Below, piece after piece: positions 14,040-24,623 of a DNA stretch of 64,000 nucleotides. Source of the stretch: Eumeta japonica (taxonomy: Eukaryota > Arthropoda > Insecta > Lepidoptera > Psychidae). The notes below the pieces were generated by a model. The model was given only the letters and a program-made list of their open reading frames with translations. It was not told where the DNA came from and did not search any database. A program made the position numbers and the translations under genes. Location of the stretch: contig BGZK01000760.1 in the NCBI GenBank assembly GCA_005406025.1, positions 1-64,000 of the forward strand, given 5' to 3'. The stretch's first letter is position 1. Every line of letters begins with the position of its first letter.

Positions 14040-14708
14040 ACCATGCACGAATCTGCCGTTCTTATTGCCTGCGAATAATGTACTGCGGCAATGAGTTGCA
14101 AACGCTTCCCGACCCTTCCTTCTCCCCCGTGTTCCTATTTTACACCATTGCGACACTTGTGAGTAACTTCACAGCGGCAGAGATTCGTGTGTTGTACTGT
14201 AATTTATATGTAAAACTTAAGAGGCTACTCCACCGTTGCGAATGCTACGAACGGTTATGCTGCAATGTACTTACATGTATCTATTTCTCTAGCGCGTGTG
14301 TCTATGATTCTACTCCAGTGCACACCGGGCCTTACTTCACTGCCCTACATATCGTAGTTCAGCCACACGCGACGTGTATGCCAATGATGTCATATCGTAT
14401 CTAATTTGTTCAGGCTTATATCGACTTTATGCGGTTGCCAGGCGAGCGAGCTCGATAACGATAATTGTGTTCATCTGTTATGCGGAAGTGAAAAATACGC
14501 AATTTTTTCATTAAGAGTGGACTAGCCACTTTAGTTTCACGTATAAATTACAGTACAACACACGAAACTCTGCCGCTGTGAAGTTATTCACGAAAGCGTC
14601 GCAATGGCGTAAATAGGAACGCGGGGAAAAGGAGTGGTCGGGGAACGTTATACCTTCGCATTTTATCATTCGCAGGCAATTCAGAGCGGCAGAGTTTCGT
14701 GCGTTGTA
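14040..14708. mobile_element. Long fold-back (inverted-repeat) element, ~670 bp
   Basis: The left arm (about 14040-14240) is the reverse complement of the right arm (about 14510-14708) with moderate divergence. Shared blocks include 'ttcacagcggcagag', 'gtgttgtactgtaattta', 'ccattgcgac' and 'attgcctgcgaat'. The motif 'cggcagag.ttcgtg' occurs twice in each arm. The centre of about 270 bp is unique and non-coding. This is a fold-back or MITE-like element; no transposase and no clear target duplication were found. Confidence 0.8.
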
Positions 14709-15589
14709 CTTAACGACGATTTCTATACATCCTGTACAAGTCAGTTATTATAACTCTTTGGCTTTCTTATGTCACAGTGTCCTATTTACATTTCAGATCT
14801 TATTACGTTAAGTAAGCCTTTCTTGTATTTGACATATAACAATATGTAACTAATTATTTGAGAAAGGCCCTAACAATTTCAATTTTTATTTTATAAAGTA
14901 CTGCTTTTCAAGTTTATTTATATAGGTATCCTCCCAGGAAAAATGAGATAACAATTTTAAACATTGTTTTATTTAGTAGAAATTGGTGTTAATTACATAG
15001 TTGTCATGTTATTGGTTCTCGACAACAATGATACTACAAGATATATTCTACAGATGGCACTATACGTGTTATATTGTGTATCTAAATGTTTTTTCTTGGA
15101 AATGAATATATGCAACTTTTGGCATGGTACGTTACCACATTGCCGCGACTACCTCGGCGACAAAGACATACAAATGCATATTTCGGTTGACCTATCTACT
15201 AAAAGTTAAGCTACACATACAGAACATGACACAGAGGCAGAAAAGCTTAGATACTAGTGCACCACTTCGCCGCCGCTATTTAATTTTCTACAATACAATT
15301 TTTGTTAATGTATTTATAAAAATATATATATATTGCTGTGATTTCTTTTGAGGTATATTTATTATGAGGTTTTTTTATTATGAGGTTTTATGTGGCTTTA
15401 AAAGTCAGAGAAGGTGGCTGCAAAATTAATGTTTTTCGCAGCCAATAAATCGGTATATACACCTGACAGTACAAGTTGCTTAAGAACCTAATGCACTTTT
15501 AAATAGGTAGGTACCTACCTATACAACAATACCTCATATGGTAGTGTGCAATAAAACTTTTTGATGTGAAACATCTATAGGCGCAGGGT
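14709..15589. other. Intergenic, no gene recognised
   Basis: AT-rich; the short open frames at 14964-15351 have no recognisable similarity. Ends at a GC-richer repeat cluster. Confidence 0.5.
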
Positions 15590-15905
15590 AAACCGGATTG
15601 TTAGCGCGGCGACGGTTGCCGTGGCGACAGGTCGCCACGCTATACTAGGGTATATATATATACAGTCTATTTATAGTAGAGTGCACTGTGTGGCGACGGG
15701 TCCCCACGCTATATATATATATATATAGTCAAAATGTATACCGTAGTAAACAGCACTATCGAACCGAGTAAGAAGGGAGTCGCACAGTCGCTTGCGCATG
15801 GCGACATTGGCGACGCATCGCCACATCATACGCACTACTACCTGTGGGCTATATATATCTATACTATGGCGTGGCCACTCGTCGTCGCCACACCGTACAC
15901 ATTAC
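15590..15905. repeat. GC-rich TGGCGAC hairpin repeat cluster with TA runs
   Basis: Two direct copies of a 'tggcgac.ggtc.ccacgct' block followed by a TA run lie at about 15621-15668 and 15690-15732. A third copy lies in reverse orientation at about 15849-15895. Each block is nearly self-complementary (tggcgac / gtcgcca). The cluster stands out from its AT-rich surroundings. Confidence 0.7.
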
Positions 15906-16419
15906 TAAATTTTGATTAATATGATTATATTTTTGGTTAATTATTGATTATTAATTATTATTCATTATTACTGTGACAAGCAATTGTCATAGCAATACTG
16001 TCAAAGAAAACATTAAATATAACTATTACTGAAGTAACAGATGAAATTAATTAAGTTGTGGTAACGTGAAATTAATATTGAATTTTTGTATTTAATGAAA
16101 AATGTTTATTAAATAAATAGTCATTCTTTTCTGTAAAAAAATCGTCATATTTAATTTTTCCATTATGCTATATTTAATTCCTGTCGTAATCTTGTCTTTA
16201 ATCCATATTACTTGTACAAACTCGATGCTTCACCTTTATCAGGCGTCCCGTGATTACTCACATTTTTTTCTTTCAAAATGTGCGTGAAAAGCTACGATGA
16301 AATAAAACAAAGATCGTCATACATCGCCGTCTTATAATCTCAACCTTAAAGTTTAGTTGAGTAGCCTCGTGGTAAGACTGGTAAGTCGTAAACGTCATTT
16401 TGTTTCTCTTTCAAACGCC

Positions 16420-16825
16420 CGGCAGGCGTATCGTTCGCTCTTCTATACACGCGTACACTAATATTTCATGGGCAAAAATAAAAACGGACAATGATCTTAA
16501 GTATTTTGTAGCCGTTGAAAGATAACGATACGGGTCGCTAATTGTATAAAACTGTCGCTTAACAGTCGTTTTTACGGAAGATGCGTATTGTGGTACGAAG
16601 CGAGGCGGTCGAATACTTTTTGATGTAGCACCAAAATATATCTTCCTCCGCAAACGACTGCTATGCGACAGTTTTATGTGAGTAGTGATCCGTATTGTTA
16701 ATTGTCAACGGTAACATAATACTTGGGTCGTTGTACATTTTTATCCCTGTCCGTGAAATGTACGATATACTAGTATATTTTGCGGCGCATATTGTTTATT
16801 ACTGGCGAGTGACAGCTGGCGTCTT
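16420..16825. mobile_element. Fold-back element, ~400 bp near-palindrome
   Basis: The left half (about 16420-16590) pairs with the right half (about 16630-16825). Best-matched inner arms contain 'ataaaactgtcgc', 'cagtcgttt' and 'gaagat'. Outward, 'gatacgggtcgc', 'ccgttga' and 'atttcatgg' find diverged partners. The open frame on the minus strand here is a by-product. Probably a MITE; its ends are not sharply defined. Confidence 0.7.
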
Positions 16826-18035
16826 CTCTATGGATAGCGGCTTTTTTGTATGATTGACGAAAAATTAAATACAATAATTATTTATTGTGTGATAAGGTTT
16901 TATATAAAGTAAATGACATTCATTTTAGATTGTAAACTCAAGACTTATACTGTCTTTATTTCGTAGAATACAATATAACACTAGAAACACGTCATAACAT
17001 GTTTTTTTCAGAACTAACGTCTCGTACAAAATGCAGTTTTTTTCTCAAAAAGAACGAATAAATAACTTGAAGGTATCCTATATACAATTTCAATTACAAT
17101 ATACGAAGCAGTTAATGTCTATAGACGTCTATCTTTTAAAAATGTATCGAAATTGTATATTACCCTTTCTTATAAAAAGTTTGTTCAAGAATAGTCTTTA
17201 ATTTATACAAGGGTAGTGCAAAAAGTATGCACGCACACAACGCCCTAAATAAATTGATGACTTTCAAGTATAGGCTTTACATTCGAAAGTGAGGGTTTCA
17301 TACCTTTTGGTTTTTTTCTGTTAAGGAATAAATTATTTGAATTACATCAATTCTTTTTCTACAAATTAACTATGTTCCATGAAATAGAACGAGTTTACTA
17401 AATATTTGACGTTTAATCGTTTTCACCAAAAAAATATTTTTTGCTATATTGGTAAAGACGAAGTATAATATATTCTTTGATCTCACTTTTGACTAAAAAG
17501 AACTTACTAAATGCCACCGGTTGTTCAAGTGAATAACTTGAGATGTTCAAATATATTTTATAAAAAAATTTTTTTTGCTTCACGCGAAAATCTTGGGTAA
17601 CTTCGTTTTAATAATACAGATAAACACAAAAATCTATAAACAAAACGAAAAATTACCAAAAACAAAATCTAAATAATGAAGTCCTTTCCAAATTTTTTAA
17701 CTCCGTTGTCAAATAAACTAGAAGGTACCATATCTTTTTCAATTTTTTGAATAAATATTGCAATGAAAACTAAATACTCACTCATGAAATGTAATCCCTC
17801 ATGCTTTTATGTCCTTTCCTCTTCTGGAACAGCGGTCTTTTGTAATGCAAAAAAGCATTTTCAAACTAACAGCTGCCTCTTACAATCATGCACGTAGTTA
17901 ATTGTCCAATGACATACGTGCAACTTTTAAAATCCTTTGAGATTTAGTGGGACATTGCCCGGTGTTGCAATAGATAATTTTATTTGTTTTACTTAATCAT
18001 AGTTGAGAAGCTAATTCTAAATTTATTTGTGTACT
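16826..18035. other. Intergenic, no gene recognised
   Basis: AT-rich sequence without supportable coding potential, RNA gene or clear repeat boundary. Confidence 0.5.
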
Positions 18036-19074
18036 AGCGGCCCGTTCCGGCTTTGTACGGGTGGATATTTATTTTTTCAACATTTTGTGATAAACGCATA
18101 GTAAATGTATCTTTATTCAGAACATAAGTAGTATTTTTTTTTCAAATTACTATTTGTATTATTCTTATAAACATTTATATTTTTATTCATCAACCTATTT
18201 TTATTCTCAGTATTATTTTTATTTTTACATTTTATTCATATTATTTTTTAGTTTTATGTACTTAAATATTTTCTTTTTAAGGGATTGTAATTTCTTTTGC
18301 TTGATTTTATTGTTTATATTTCTTAATTTACATTTTTATTTTATGCTTTAAGTAATGTAATTTTGTAGATATTTGCCTTTTTTCATATTTTTTTCACATT
18401 TTGGGATAAACGCAGATTAAAATTAAATTCTTACAATCACTTAAAAATATGCTAGTTAAAACGTACATGACTCAATTTGTTCAAATATTCAAAATTAAAA
18501 ACAAATACTTCAATCTTTAAGCTGATCTTCATTGAAATTGAAATATCAACATAACATTTTCATGTAATAATAACGTAATAATAATTTAAAAAGTAAGTAC
18601 AGGTATTGAAACAGTCTTCAATACGAAATGATTTATTTGGATAAGGATTAATCATAAGGTATGGATAACATGGTCTGAGTTTGGTTGGCATTTTCATCAA
18701 CTTTTAAAATATTAAAAGGAGTTGTAATGACTTAACTATAATAGTTGGACATATGGTATCAGGAAGTTTTTTGTAGATATTGACATGTTCTTTATTATTG
18801 TAGATTTTTTTTGTTCTATCATCAATAGTTTCTGCAGCGCACGCGAAGAAAGACACTTTTTTGGCTATTTTTTTTATATCTTAGGGAACATTATTGAAGT
18901 TTTAGTTAGGATCCCTATTTTTTTTTCTAGTAACAAATATAGCCTATGTTACTCAGGGATAATATAGTATTCTAGTAGTGAAATAAGTTTTGAAATCGGT
19001 CCAGTAGTTCTTAAATTTATTCATTACAAACGTACAAAATTACAAATCTTCTCTCTTTGTACATTAGTATAGAT
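18036..19074 (+). repeat. Unclassified interspersed repeat with low-complexity core
   Basis: Begins 'tactagcggcccgttccggc' and ends 'gtacattagtatagat', with 'gaaatcggtccagtagttct' just inside the end. I recall such end sequences from many lepidopteran genomes (memory, not searched). The interior is T-rich low complexity. Confidence 0.5.
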
Positions 19075-19329
19075 ATTGCTACATAATTCTATGGCAGTTT
19101 ACATACGACTCCCCTTGTGTAACTTTATAGGAATCCATAAATATAATGGCGGAGTTATAAGGCTTAAGGATGGATGGATGAATATGACGAAACTGTAAGG
19201 GTTTCACCGATATGCCATTTTAATACAGTCAGAAAAAATAAAATATTTTATTATTTCAACTTTCAGGGAATTGACAAAGACATTATATTAAGGTCGGTGA
19301 TTGCGTTAGAATCAGAAATTTAAATTATA

Positions 19330-20010
19330 TAAACCAGATTAAGCAGGGTATAGACTGACTGGTTTGACATCTTCACAGTTGTTAGAGTGGTGGTAAGACT
19401 CGGATGTGTAGACTTATTTAAGGATAGCTGTCTGTATGATCTGAAAGTGTATAAATATGGACTAAAAATGGGTGAGGAAACTGTCAAATGTCTCTTGTAC
19501 GCCGACGATCAAGCGATTCTCGTTCTATCCGCGTGCGAGGTTTAGGAGAAGGTAATTAAAAGTAACAATTCTGTTTTGAAATAAGGTATTAAAGTAAATG
19601 TCAACGAGACAAAGATTATGGTAATTGAAGGACACGAAAGCACGTTTGAATGCGATATATGCATAGAAAATGAGACAATTGAAAGAAGAGTATATCGGAG
19701 AAATTACGTGAATGGGATCTTACTTGATGTTGTAGATAACGCGATTCTCATGATAAGGGTGTTTGGCTATCTATAAGGAAGTTTTTATCTCCACGGTTAT
19801 CTACATTAGTGAAAGTTGTGTATCGTAGAAGCAAAATGAACATAGAATCAATGTAGTGGAAATGCGATTTCTGCGTAGGATGTGTGGAGTGCCTTTGAAA
19901 ATAGATATAGCAACAATAATATCAGAAAGTGACATGAAAAACTAAAACAGGAAAATGTATACTGAGATGATTTCGCCATATATTCACGGCCGTAGCTAGG
20001 GGGGGGATTG
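19330..20010 (+). pseudogene. LINE reverse-transcriptase relic (YADD palm motif)
   Basis: Conceptual translation gives the reverse-transcriptase catalytic motif LLYADDQAILVLSACE, with YADD at 19498-19509. It is followed by the usual thumb-side pattern of non-LTR retrotransposons (KVNVNETKIMVI and, around 19830-19900, a relic of the ESRINAVEM block). Several stops and frame changes interrupt it, so it is dead. The same family recurs at about 25530-25810, 50030-50420 and 51060-51310. Confidence 0.8.
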
Positions 20011-20950
20011 TGGGGCAATGCCCTACCTTGAAACCACAATGCCTTACTTTAAAAATACCAAAAACTGAAATAAATTATGATAATTAAATTATTTGTTCAT
20101 AGTTTGAGATAAAAAAAATTGTCTACGAATAGCTATTGAATGTACATCACTGACCTAGAGGTCAGTGATATACATGGTGATTGATTTAGGAGCCCGTGCT
20201 TCGAGAGCAGATCAATTATGATAATTTTTTTACTTCCGCCCTACCTGTAACCAATGCTGCCCTACCTCAAATTCGACTCTAGCTACAGCCTTGCATATAT
20301 CGTACAAAAATGAATGAAAGCAAACTGACAAAACAAATCAACAGAGTGAATGCGTCTAATGGAGGCGTCGGTGAAAGGCGACCTAGAAAGTCATACTAAA
20401 GAAAGATTAAATTTTAAGCACTTAAAACTGACGTGCTAGCATGAAACGATAGATGGATGTCAGTAAGTCTTAGCAAAGTAAGAGAGATAATCAAACGACC
20501 CGTATGAAGATCTGTTAAGTCTGGCAGTTTAATTGATAGGTAAATGAAAATTTGTTATAAGTAAAATAAAATTTGAAACGTTTATAAGAAATAGTGATCT
20601 GACATAAACTCAATACTAGAAATTAAAAAAGTTATTTACATTTTAGTCGGCTATGCAAAATCACAAACTCATTTAGGGAGTTCTGTATGCGCAAGTTCAA
20701 TAGGGTCCCTGTGTGTATTATTAGATTTATCCTTACATAAATTTAAGAGCATTCTTGAACAATCACTCAGTAAAAAAAGCTATTGAAGAATTCCGAATAT
20801 TTGAGGGACAAATATCCATATGTATATGCGGGTCGACTTTAACCGGGCTTTTTCGTTCATCAAAGTTTTGTATTTGTTTTGCAATACTTGATAAAAGAAG
20901 AAAAAAAGCTGATTAGCCTTAAATTTCTTGTTTGTTATTTTTTTTCTTTT
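20011..20950. other. Intergenic, repeat debris
   Basis: Contains a poly-G tract in 'ccgtagctaggggggggatt' and assorted AT-rich sequence; no gene seen. Confidence 0.45.
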
Positions 20951-21169
20951 TTTTTTTTGGTTCGAGGAAGTGGAAATCTTCACGGACGAAAGATTCGGCC
21001 ACGCGACCCAGAGACTGGATTATGTGGGATTTTACCCACTGAAACCACCCATTGGGTGACTTATGTAACGCGTATATGTCCGACGTGGAGTAAATATGCG
21101 TTGGCGGGCGGATGAAGGAACAGCAAACAAGGTTTAGACCCGCGTCGCGTGGGGAAAAGATCTATTGAT

Positions 21170-21970
21170 TATTAACTCAGGCTTACCGGCCCAGTATGGG
21201 ATGCAAGGAGTTAACTTTAAACGAGTTAAAATTTACTATTTTAATCGCCTCTACGTGTGACGCGTGTTCAATAAAGTGATATTAATTTCTCCGTCGGGTT
21301 CGCGGCGGTGCGGAATTTTTCGCGAGAATCGAGTTTTCGTTGGTGTCAATAATGGATACGACATTAGTTGATTCAGATCGTCCGCGGCGGATGGATTTTG
21401 TTTCTCCGCTGGCGGACGCTTCGCGGTTCGGCCGCTCCGCGGGCGTAACTGAGTGTTGATGAGACCGCGCGCGCGAGCGCTCGACGCGGCGCGGCCTTCT
21501 CGGGCGGGGGGGGTTCTTTTTGTAGCACGCGGGCATCCTAGGTAGTTGGCCGTGTGGCCTTTTTGTTTACATAAGACGCAGACGGGTGGACCGTCTGTGT
21601 CCTTATTGCGCGTGCATTGCGCTGTGTCGTGGTTGCCAAGGCATTTGACGCAGCGCGCAGGATTAAAACAGTGACGGGACGAGTGCCCGTAGGACTGGCA
21701 GTTATGGCACTGCCCGGGTAAGCCGCGTTTGCGGAGCTGCTCCGCTTTAACACAGGAGAGGGAGCATAAGCTCCTGATTTTAAAGAAGGCGGCTTTCGTC
21801 GCCTCGGCTGTGCCGGAGACCAAAACCAAGTCGAGGGGCTCGCGGAAGCGGTTCTGTATACGACGTACCGATTCGACCGGGGGATGTTGAGATAAGAGGT
21901 CTTCTTTGGCCTCGTCAACGGGTATTTCCTTAGGGACTCCCCTCAGGACTACCCTGATTTCGTTATTTTT
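21170..21970 (-). pseudogene. Jockey-type non-LTR retrotransposon gag (ORF1) relic
   Basis: Nucleic-acid-binding ORF1 protein of a Jockey-clade LINE. Reading down from about 21964, one frame gives the PRE_C2HC-type region (VLRGVPKEIPVDEAKEDLL, EPLDLVLVSGTAEATKAAF). Three CCHC zinc knuckles follow: CHNCQSYGHSSRHC, CVKCLGNHDTAQC and CVLCKQKGHTANYLGC. An Arg/Pro-rich tail follows. A frameshift near 21355 moves the end (SIIDTNENSILAKN) into another frame, and further breaks follow. The 5' half of ORF1 is missing, and no ORF2 (endonuclease/RT) is seen nearby. The GC content, far above the flanks, suggests a fairly recent insertion. Confidence 0.9.
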
Positions 21971-22139
21971 GAGGAAAAACTTCCTAAAGTGTGAATTGCC
22001 AAAAAATTACACGTATTTCAAGTGTTATTTTATAAACTATGAAACAAAGATATTTCGAATTTTGGTACTTTTTCTATTTATAAAAAAATATATAAGCTTC
22101 AATTTAAATGGCAATTTTTATTGTTAATATCAGTGCTTA

Positions 22140-22265
22140 AGAGAGGATGACCAAGATCGGCATTTGACTGGTATTGGAATTGAAAAGGAAACCAAAACCA
22201 AATTTGACATTGGAATCAGAATTGATATCGAGATCAGAATTGATAGCGAAAGCGGCTAATATAAA
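22140..22265. repeat. Degenerate 'attggaatcagaattgat' simple repeat
   Basis: Irregular iterations of ggaatcagaattgat-like units. Comparable runs on the opposite strand occur at 38725-38880 and 42595-42655. Confidence 0.5.
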
Positions 22266-22624
22266 AGGTGAAGGAATTCATTCTATTTCTACGCGAACGA
22301 AATTGTGACCACATTGGAATTAAAAAAAAAATTGTTAAATTTTAATTTGCGTCTGATGAAGCGGACGGATAAAAATTAATATTTTGTGTAAACAGAGTTA
22401 TAGTCAAGTTTGATATATATATATATATACATATCAGTTAATATTTTTTATACTAATAATTATATTAAGTCTGGGAATTTTTTTTTTTCGTATTTTGTAA
22501 GTAAAAAGTTGTAGTGAAATCTCTCTTTAGTTGTGCTATTTGTATTTGTAGTTTTGTACCATTAAAAATTAAAAAGATAACATTTTACAAAAAGAACAAT
22601 AAAAAGTAAAAACTGTGTCCCGCC

Positions 22625-23700
22625 ATTTTTTTATTGTTTTTTTATAGTGGGTTGTACACCCACCAAAATAATGAACCTAAAGCAGAAATTCGATAAATTT
22701 TGAAATTTTATTACAAGGGAAAATGCAAACATGTCGCGAAAAAAAATTGTAACGCTCATGGACTTAATGCAGTATCGGTAAGAATAGAACAAAACTGGTT
22801 CAAGCGTTTTCAGCCTGGTAATTTCGATGTCAGTGATTAACCTCGCTCTCGTCGACCTGTTATATATAAAGTCGATGCCATTTTGGAAAAAGTAGAACAA
22901 GATCGGCAAATTGGTTCTTACGACATAGCTGAAGAGCTGGAAATTAACCACAAAACAGTTCTGACTCATTAAAAAAAGCTGGGTATATAAAAAAGGTCCA
23001 TACTTGGGTTCCAAACAAGCTCATTGAAAGAAATCTAATGAATTGTGTACTCATTTACAATTCTCTATTGAAACGTAATGAAACTGAATTGATTGATTAC
23101 TAGTGATGAAAAAATGAATTACTTACGACAAGTATGTTCGAAAAAAATCGTTGTCAAAAAGCAAGCGAGCTTCACAGCCAAACCCGGATAAACTTGCAAT
23201 AAGTGGATGTTATGTGTGTGGTAGGATTGGAAGAGCTTTATTCATTATGGGCCTTTACCATTTTGAAAAACCATTAATCCGAGTCTCTACTGCTAATGAG
23301 ACTCAAGCAAGAACTAGAAAAAAACGGCCGGTATTGATCAACAGAAAGGGTGGGGTATTTCATCATGATAACGCCAGACCACATACATCTTTAACTACTC
23401 AGAAAATATTGAGAGTGTTTGGTTGAGAAGTGTTAATGCATCCACCTTATGACCCTGATCTTGCACCCTTATATTTTCACTTCTTTCGATCTCTTCAGAA
23501 TTCTTTAGATTGTGTTAGGTTAACAATCAGTAGAAGACTGTCAAAACTACTTGTCGCAGTTTTATGATCAGAACTCCCAAAATTCATACAATAATAGGAT
23601 TATGCCACTACCTACAAAATGGCAAAAATTTGTTGAACAGAATGGCTTATACATGTTATAATTAAATGTAAATAAAAGATGATGAAAAATTATTTTGAAT
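22625..23700 (+). pseudogene. mariner-family transposase relic
   Basis: Broken copy of a DD34D mariner transposase. The helix-turn-helix half is recognisable near 22780-22980 (NWFKRFQPGNFDVSD, SYDIAEELEINHKTV). The catalytic half follows in another frame: VFHHDNARPHTS at about 23355-23390, then HPPYDPDLAP near 23440 and FRSLQNSL near 23487. Several frameshifts and stops separate the parts, so it is non-functional. The ends are not cleanly delimited; about 22625 and 23700 are guesses from where similarity stops. Confidence 0.85.
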
Positions 23701-24623
23701 TTGTATATAAATACGAAAAACTTTTACCCGAACTTAAAAATGTTTGGATAAATTAGTCAAGACGAAGTGAAGAGCCGAAATTTCGAAGTTGTAATTCACT
23801 ATGTTACAATTTTGTAAATTATGTTACATTATGTAATTAATCTTGTTTGAGTTTGCATCCTCAGTTCTTGTCAAAATCTATAGACTGCGTGTATAAAATA
23901 TTAGTGAAAAAATGTTATAAAATATAGAGTTAAATTTAGAAAAACTGAAATACATAATGCAAGATCGGACTATAATGGTAAAAAGCTAATAAAATCATAG
24001 ACATCATTACAAGGTTGGAAGGGCTTCTCAAGAACAATCCAGGAATACCCATAAACATTACATGACTGCCGGGGATGTAAAATAATAAAGGTGTCCCAGC
24101 AGATCAACGACGGGACTAGTACACTTGTGGCTGGGGCGACCAAGGCTAAGCAAGTGGATGATGTGATTGTTTCTATATCAACGCTGGACTGTATAGACAT
24201 CGATTATGTGTGAACACAGATTATTGAAGTCACATTTAGCAGCAGCTAGTGCATGTTTCGCTGCTACCTACACGAAATCCGTAGGATTTCTTAGTATGTA
24301 TTCAAAAATAATTATACGTAGGTATAATTCGCTTCAAGATAATATTGTCTGTCACGTATTCACGTAAAATACAAGGCCCGATTTTTTTTTATGATTTTGG
24401 TAGATCTAGTTTTTTGTTAATCTAGATTCCAGATAAAAAGTATACAGAATGTTCGATTGTCGTTCTGTAGCCAAATGCAAATGCGATGTAATGTGGTCGA
24501 CTGTCATGTCTTGTGGTCATGTCACAGACGTTTCCATATGAGTATTGTCATGTGAACTTAGAAGTGAGTGGACGTAAAATTTAGTCTCGGAAAATTATTC
24601 TATTATTAAAATTGACTTGAAAA
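23701..24623. other. Intergenic, includes TMEM120 promoter region
   Basis: Repeat debris and AT-rich DNA. The last 150-200 bases before the ATG at 24624 are expected to hold the promoter and 5' UTR. I see no TATA box; the intact frame starts directly at the ATG. Confidence 0.45.

Noticed and set aside
14078..14404. 108-residue plus-strand open frame
   Set aside because: Lies across the arm of the fold-back element; no similarity or codon signature.
16411..16653. 80-residue minus-strand open frame
   Set aside because: Inside the second fold-back element and without recognisable features.
21538..21918. 126-residue minus-strand open frame, Pro/Arg-rich
   Set aside because: Out-of-frame reading of the gag relic; the zinc knuckles are in the other frame.
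22631..23014. 127-residue minus-strand open frame
   Set aside because: Antisense to the mariner relic, whose plus-strand motifs explain the region.
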